From contig JADFNE010000027.1 in NCBI GenBank assembly GCA_022563535.1, positions 1 to 57,330 of the forward strand: 57,330 nt of DNA. The letters run 5' to 3'. The stretch is from Myxococcales bacterium. GTDB taxonomy: Bacteria; Myxococcota_A; UBA9160; UBA4427. The position numbers were made by a program, and so were the translations under genes. The notes below the pieces were generated by a model. It had not been told where the DNA came from. It was given only the letters and a program-made list of their open reading frames with translations, and searched no databases. Shown here piece after piece: positions 53,580-57,330 of the stretch. The stretch's first letter is position 1. Each line of letters opens with the position of its first letter.

Positions 53580-55286
53580 TCAGCGGGCGGTGCGCTTGCT
53601 ACTCGACGCGGTTCTAGGTTTCGCGCCGGATTTGGTTTTGGCCTTGGTTTTCTTTTTGCGCTTGCTCGAATTGCGATCGCGCTGGGCAGATTTTGCAGCC
53701 TTGGGCTGAACCAGGAGATTCAGCATCTTTTCGGTTGCAATCACCGCAGCGTTCAGCTGATCGGTATCGACACCACTGGTGGTGAACACGCCCGCGTTGT
53801 TGCGGCCCGCTGCCTGGTTCCAGGTGATGATGGTTTCGACAATGGCGCCGGTCTTGCCGCCCGGCGGAATGCGCACGCGAAAGTCTTCGAGTGCCGGGAC
53901 TTCGAGTTCAAAGCTCTTCACGGCTTTCTTGATCGCATTCATGAAAGCGTCGTAGCCGCCGTCTCCGGTCGCGGTCGCCTTCTCGATTCGGCCGTGAAAG
54001 CTCACAGCTACATCGGCTTCGGGGATTTCGTCGCTGCTGATCGAAACCTGGAAACGTTCGACGCGCACCAGTTGTTCGCCGGTGGATTTGAGCACATCGT
54101 TGATGATGTAGGGCAGGTCTTCCATCGAGACCGTGTGCTTGCGATCGCCGAGTTCGATCACCCGCTTGAGCACCAGGTTGCGGTTGGCGCTGCTCAGTTG
54201 AACCCCCAGCGCTTCGAGGTTGTGATCCAGCGAAGCTTTGCCCGAGAGCTTTCCGAGCGCGTAACGTCGCGCGCGCCCAAAACGACCCGGCGCGAGTCTG
54301 GTGCCGTAAAGGTCGCCCTTGGCGTCGCCGTCCGCGTGAATGCCCGCGGTCTGGGTGAATACATCGCGCCCCACGATCGGAGTGTTGGCCGAGATGTCTT
54401 TGCCTGTATAAGTCGCCACGATCTGTGAGACACCGGCCAGCCGAGATTCGACGACGCCAGTTTCAAGCGACGTGTGGTCGTGAATGGCGGCCACCACTTC
54501 GGCCAGGCTCGTGTTGCCCGAACGCTCTCCCATGCCGTTTACGCTGGTATGAACTCCCCGCGCTCCGGCGCGCAGGGCCACTAGGCAATTCGCCACCGCG
54601 AGTCCGTAGTCGTTGTGGCCGTGGAATTCGAAGTCGACCTCGGGCCAGGTAGAGACCATCAGGTCGACGTAGCGGGCGGTGTCGTCCGGCGCAAAAATGC
54701 CGAGGGTGTCGGGCAGATACACTCGAGCGACGCGCAACTCGCGAAGCAAATTCACCAGGGCAAAAACGTAGTCAAACGAATCTTTGACTCCATGTGACCA
54801 GTCTTCGAGGTAGACGTTTACGGTCATGCGCTTGCGGCGGGCATAGCGGATCGTTTTCTCGATCTGAGCGCGATGCTCTTCGGGGGTCATGCGCAGCTGC
54901 ACACGGCAGTGTCGCTCGCTGCCCTTGGTCAGCAGGTTGATCACCTTGCCCCCCGCACTCGCGATCCAATCGACGGAAGTTGCACCGTCGCAGTAGCCCA
55001 GCATCTCGATCCGCTGGATCACCCGGTTCTTGCGCGCCCAATTACAGATCAGCGTGGCGGATTCGTACTCGCCGTCGGAAACCCGGGTCGACGCGACTTC
55101 AATGCGGTCGACCTCGACCTCGAGCAAGAGCCGCCTCGCGATCAGCAGCTTTTCTTCGGGGGTATACGAGACGTTTGGGGTTTGTTCCCCGTCGCGCAAC
55201 GTGGTGTCCATCACCGCGATGTACCGCGGTTCCTGGAATTCGCTGGCTCGATTGCTGCTGCCGTCTTTGTTCAAACCGGTGCTCAT
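53580..55286 (-). CDS. cimA: (R)-citramalate synthase, Leptospira-type
   Basis: The 568-residue enzyme has the HMGL-like barrel with DTTLRDGEQTPNVSYTPEEK (about 27-46), HGHNDYGLAVANC, NGMGERSGNT, followed by the LeuA-type regulatory domain (FQVSISSDEI, GDGGYDAFMNAIKKAV, RIPPGGKTGAIVET). Segments INLLTKGSERH, VNVYLEDWSHG, PIVGRDVFTQTAGIHADGD and RFGRARRYALGKLSGKASL match the Leptospira citramalate synthase, as I recall it. It condenses pyruvate and acetyl-CoA for isoleucine synthesis. A Lys/Arg-rich tail of about 27 residues (KRKKKTKAKTKSG) is an unusual addition. A 2-isopropylmalate synthase role is the alternative. Confidence 0.85.
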   Translation of the reverse strand: MSTGLNKDGSSNRASEFQEPRYIAVMDTTLRDGEQTPNVSYTPEEKLLIARRLLLEVEVDRIEVASTRVSDGEYESATLICNWARKNRVIQRIEMLGYCDGATSVDWIASAGGKVINLLTKGSERHCRVQLRMTPEEHRAQIEKTIRYARRKRMTVNVYLEDWSHGVKDSFDYVFALVNLLRELRVARVYLPDTLGIFAPDDTARYVDLMVSTWPEVDFEFHGHNDYGLAVANCLVALRAGARGVHTSVNGMGERSGNTSLAEVVAAIHDHTSLETGVVESRLAGVSQIVATYTGKDISANTPIVGRDVFTQTAGIHADGDAKGDLYGTRLAPGRFGRARRYALGKLSGKASLDHNLEALGVQLSSANRNLVLKRVIELGDRKHTVSMEDLPYIINDVLKSTGEQLVRVERFQVSISSDEIPEADVAVSFHGRIEKATATGDGGYDAFMNAIKKAVKSFELEVPALEDFRVRIPPGGKTGAIVETIITWNQAAGRNNAGVFTTSGVDTDQLNAAVIATEKMLNLLVQPKAAKSAQRDRNSSKRKKKTKAKTKSGAKPRTASSSKRTAR

Positions 55287-55573
55287 GATGCGTTCCCGAG
55301 GCGGCTAGCCCCTTCAGGCCCGCCGCCCCGTCCCGGCATCAGACTGAGCCGGGTTTGGGATGGGGGCAGGACCTTCTCCGAATTGCGATCGCCGCGCGCG
55401 CAATCCCCTGTGCGGCGGCTATCGACTCGATCCAAATGAAGGTGGTTCTCGTGCTCATGGAGTGCGAGGTTACCCATGCGCTCCGGGCCTGTCGACCTCG
55501 CGCGCGGGCTGGACGAGTATCACGAGCGAGAAATCATGGCTTTTAAACGGGCTGCCGGGGGGCCAGATTGGGA

Positions 55574-56524
55574 ATGGATCAGGGCCGCGAAAGGCTCGAA
55601 AGAGTGCCCGACACGAGGGCCGGGACCCGGCTCGACCAGTTCCTGGCCGAGTGTCTCGAGGTTTCGCGCGGCGAGGCTCGCCGTCTGCTCGAGGCCGGCA
55701 AGGTCAGTCTCGACGGGCGCATAGCATCCGTCCGGGACAAGGGGCGGGCGCTGCAGGCGGGGGCCGAGGTGGGGGTGGTCGATTTCCGACCTCCGGATCG
55801 ACAGCGGATCGAACCCGATACGGCAGCGGACCCGGATGCAGCCATTCGCGGAATTCTGGCCCGGGGCGAAGGTTGGCTCGCGGTGGACAAATGCCCGGGT
55901 TTCCCCGTCCACCCGCTGCGGGAGCACGAAACAGGAACCGTGCTCAATTGCGTTGCGTCGCTTCACCCGGAGCTTCAGGGCATAGGCGAAGGGGGGCTGC
56001 GCAGCGGTGTCGTCCATCGGCTCGATGTCGAGACGTCTGGGATCTTGTTGGTCGCCACCGAGCAGGCCGCTTGGAATCGCTTGCGGCGGGGGTTTCACGA
56101 ACACCGGGTAGACAAGGTCTACCGCGCCATCGTGGCAGGAAATCTACGCGAGTCGTTGGAGCAAGAGGTGGGTCTTGTGGTTGCCCAGCATCGTCCCGCG
56201 CGGGTGCGAGTCGTCGACCAACCGGACGGGTCCAAGTCCGGAGGCGTTCGCGCGGCGGTGCAGCGGGTGCGCCCGCTCGAGCAATTCGAAGGTGCATGCC
56301 TGGTTGAGGTCCGGCCCCGAACGGGGTTCCTGCATCAAATTCGGTCGACCCTGGCCCACCTGGGTCATCCGGTGCTCGGCGATCGAACCTACGGTGGGGA
56401 TCGAGAACATCCCTGGATCTCGCGGCATATGTTGCATGCCGCGGAGCTTCGCTTCGAGGAGATCGAAGTCAGCAGCCCCGATCCAGCGGATTTCGCAGAG
56501 GTGGTCGCGCGACTGCGGCACTGA
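55574..56524 (+). CDS. RluA-family pseudouridine synthase
   Basis: The ATG at 55574 gives 316 residues. An S4 RNA-binding domain (RLDQFLAECLEVSRGEARRLLEAGKV, about 20-45) precedes the catalytic domain with HRLDVETSGIL, whose Asp is the nucleophile, and VRPRTGFLHQIRSTLAHLGHPVLGD. It converts uridine to pseudouridine in rRNA or tRNA. The exact site (RluC, RluD type) cannot be told. It is divergent from cimA. Confidence 0.9.
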   Translation: MDQGRERLERVPDTRAGTRLDQFLAECLEVSRGEARRLLEAGKVSLDGRIASVRDKGRALQAGAEVGVVDFRPPDRQRIEPDTAADPDAAIRGILARGEGWLAVDKCPGFPVHPLREHETGTVLNCVASLHPELQGIGEGGLRSGVVHRLDVETSGILLVATEQAAWNRLRRGFHEHRVDKVYRAIVAGNLRESLEQEVGLVVAQHRPARVRVVDQPDGSKSGGVRAAVQRVRPLEQFEGACLVEVRPRTGFLHQIRSTLAHLGHPVLGDRTYGGDREHPWISRHMLHAAELRFEEIEVSSPDPADFAEVVARLRH

Positions 56525-56577
56525 TGCGGAGCACTAGCGGCCGCGCATAACGCTGAAGCCACTATACTGGCGACGCC

Positions 56578-57330
56578 ATGGAGATCCGGACACTCGAGAA
56601 ATCGGAACGCGACCGTGTGCTCGGCCTGCTCGACCAGTGGGAACTGCAAGACGGCTGGCGCGGCCGCAACTACTTCCGCCGCCATATGGACTATGACCCG
56701 GGCTACCGGGATCAGAACATCTGGGTGGCCGCGGAGGGCGAAGAACTGCTCGCCTGTGTGCAGATCTACCCCCGCCGCGTTCGCGTGCTCGGCCATGGGA
56801 TTCCGACCGGCGGCCTGGGGACGCTCTTTACGGCCCCGGAACACCGGGGCAAGCGCCTGGCGAGCATGCTGATCGAAGCGGCGGTGAATGCAATGATCGA
56901 GCAGGGGATGGAGATCTCTCTGCTCCACGCCCAGAACCAGGACATCTTTTTAGCTCGTGGCTGGCACAGTTGGACGAGTGACCGAAGCATCTTGCGCAGG
57001 ACGGGCAGCGGGTCGGTCGCGTCAGATCCCAAGTCCACGGATTCAATCCCGCCGAGTCGCGAGGTCAAGTTCGCCCCGTTTGATCACGCTCGCGATCTGG
57101 CGGCGGTAAAGGTCATTCATTCCGCCTACTCGGCTTCACGCAGTGGCACCGTGGTGCGCGATGACGAGCAGTGGGATGCGAGTCTCTGCCTGGCCGGGAA
57201 CCCGATGGAAGAGTTTCTGGTGGCGAGACAAAACGGCGCGGTGGTCGCCTATGCGCGCTGCACCCTGCTCGGGGGTGTCCTCACTTTGACGGAACTCGGA
57301 CGCCTCGAAGATGCGTCCCTTGCACTCGCC
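56578..57330 (+). CDS. GNAT-family acetyltransferase, Eis-like, partial
   Basis: ATG at 56578 opens 251 codons up to the window edge without a stop. The first domain has the acetyl-CoA loop APEHRGKRLASMLIEAAV (about 84-101), preceded by GIPTGGLGTLFT, as in Eis-like N-acetyltransferases that carry a second GNAT-like domain, whose start appears further on (KFAPFDHARDLAAVKVIHSAY). The C-terminal part lies outside the window. The substrate is unknown. Confidence 0.82.
   Translation, partial: MEIRTLEKSERDRVLGLLDQWELQDGWRGRNYFRRHMDYDPGYRDQNIWVAAEGEELLACVQIYPRRVRVLGHGIPTGGLGTLFTAPEHRGKRLASMLIEAAVNAMIEQGMEISLLHAQNQDIFLARGWHSWTSDRSILRRTGSGSVASDPKSTDSIPPSREVKFAPFDHARDLAAVKVIHSAYSASRSGTVVRDDEQWDASLCLAGNPMEEFLVARQNGAVVAYARCTLLGGVLTLTELGRLEDASLALA

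Noticed and set aside
55476-55724. 82-codon frame upstream of the pseudouridine synthase
   Set aside because: The first half looks protein-like, but from about 55590 it is only a shadow of the synthase gene, and no family was recognised.

Overview
This is a GC-rich chromosomal window from a Gram-negative bacterium with aerobic catabolism. Lipobox signal peptides, a PEP-CTERM tail, GspA/GspB-type secretion proteins and a rhomboid protease point to a diderm envelope. Three luciferase-like monooxygenases of the F420-dependent type suggest cofactor F420. A Leptospira-like citramalate synthase and a Sul-like dihydropteroate synthase point away from classical Proteobacteria. The best guess is a deltaproteobacteria-related phylum (Myxococcota, Desulfobacterota or Binatota type), but no marker gene in the window settles this. 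No integrase, insertion sequence, phage gene or CRISPR array was seen.

Layout. 1-4.3 kb: a GYF-like remnant, an FAD oxidoreductase, a tRNA with anticodon CAT, then a thiolase and an SDR. 4.3-7.6 kb: a Sel1-repeat lipoprotein, a PEP-CTERM protein and a TPR-zincin fusion. 7.7-11.7 kb: glcDEF, the glycolate oxidase operon. 11.7-16 kb: a frameshifted HDOD gene with its small partner, a Sul-like folP, an acyl-CoA ligase and a ribosome hibernation factor. 16.3-20.1 kb: a thioesterase, then a coupled run of a tiny Thr-rich peptide, a zinc-ribbon protein and two ArsA/Get3-like ATPases. 20.5-29.1 kb: an AMIN/coiled-coil membrane protein, type II pantothenate kinase, gspA-gspB, a DUF4097 protein, rhomboid, Nudix and an alpha/beta hydrolase.

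29.1-35.5 kb is a catabolic island: PLP synthase, SDR, acyl-CoA dehydrogenase and F420 oxidoreductase on the minus strand, divergent from an acyl-CoA ligase, and closed by a TetR regulator with a perfect 21-bp palindrome in front of it. A second palindrome of the same geometry lies at 45.37 kb in front of a second catabolic block (41.4-48.8 kb) with a CoA-transferase, two MaoC-like hydratases, an acyl-CoA dehydrogenase, an SRPBCC protein, two more F420-type oxidoreductases and a Rieske oxygenase. Between them lie signalling genes (response regulator-GGDEF, Ser/Thr kinase, FHA) and metabolic genes.

The most striking item is at 48,821-49,534. It is one reading frame interrupted by a single TGA in the context GSYT-U-PPF, followed by a hairpin. 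The product matches vertebrate iodothyronine deiodinases, including the Glu/His residues at the expected spacing, so it is read as a deiodinase-like selenoprotein. The window ends with a SanA-like protein, two unrecognised lipoproteins, cimA, an RluA-type pseudouridine synthase and a partial GNAT acetyltransferase.
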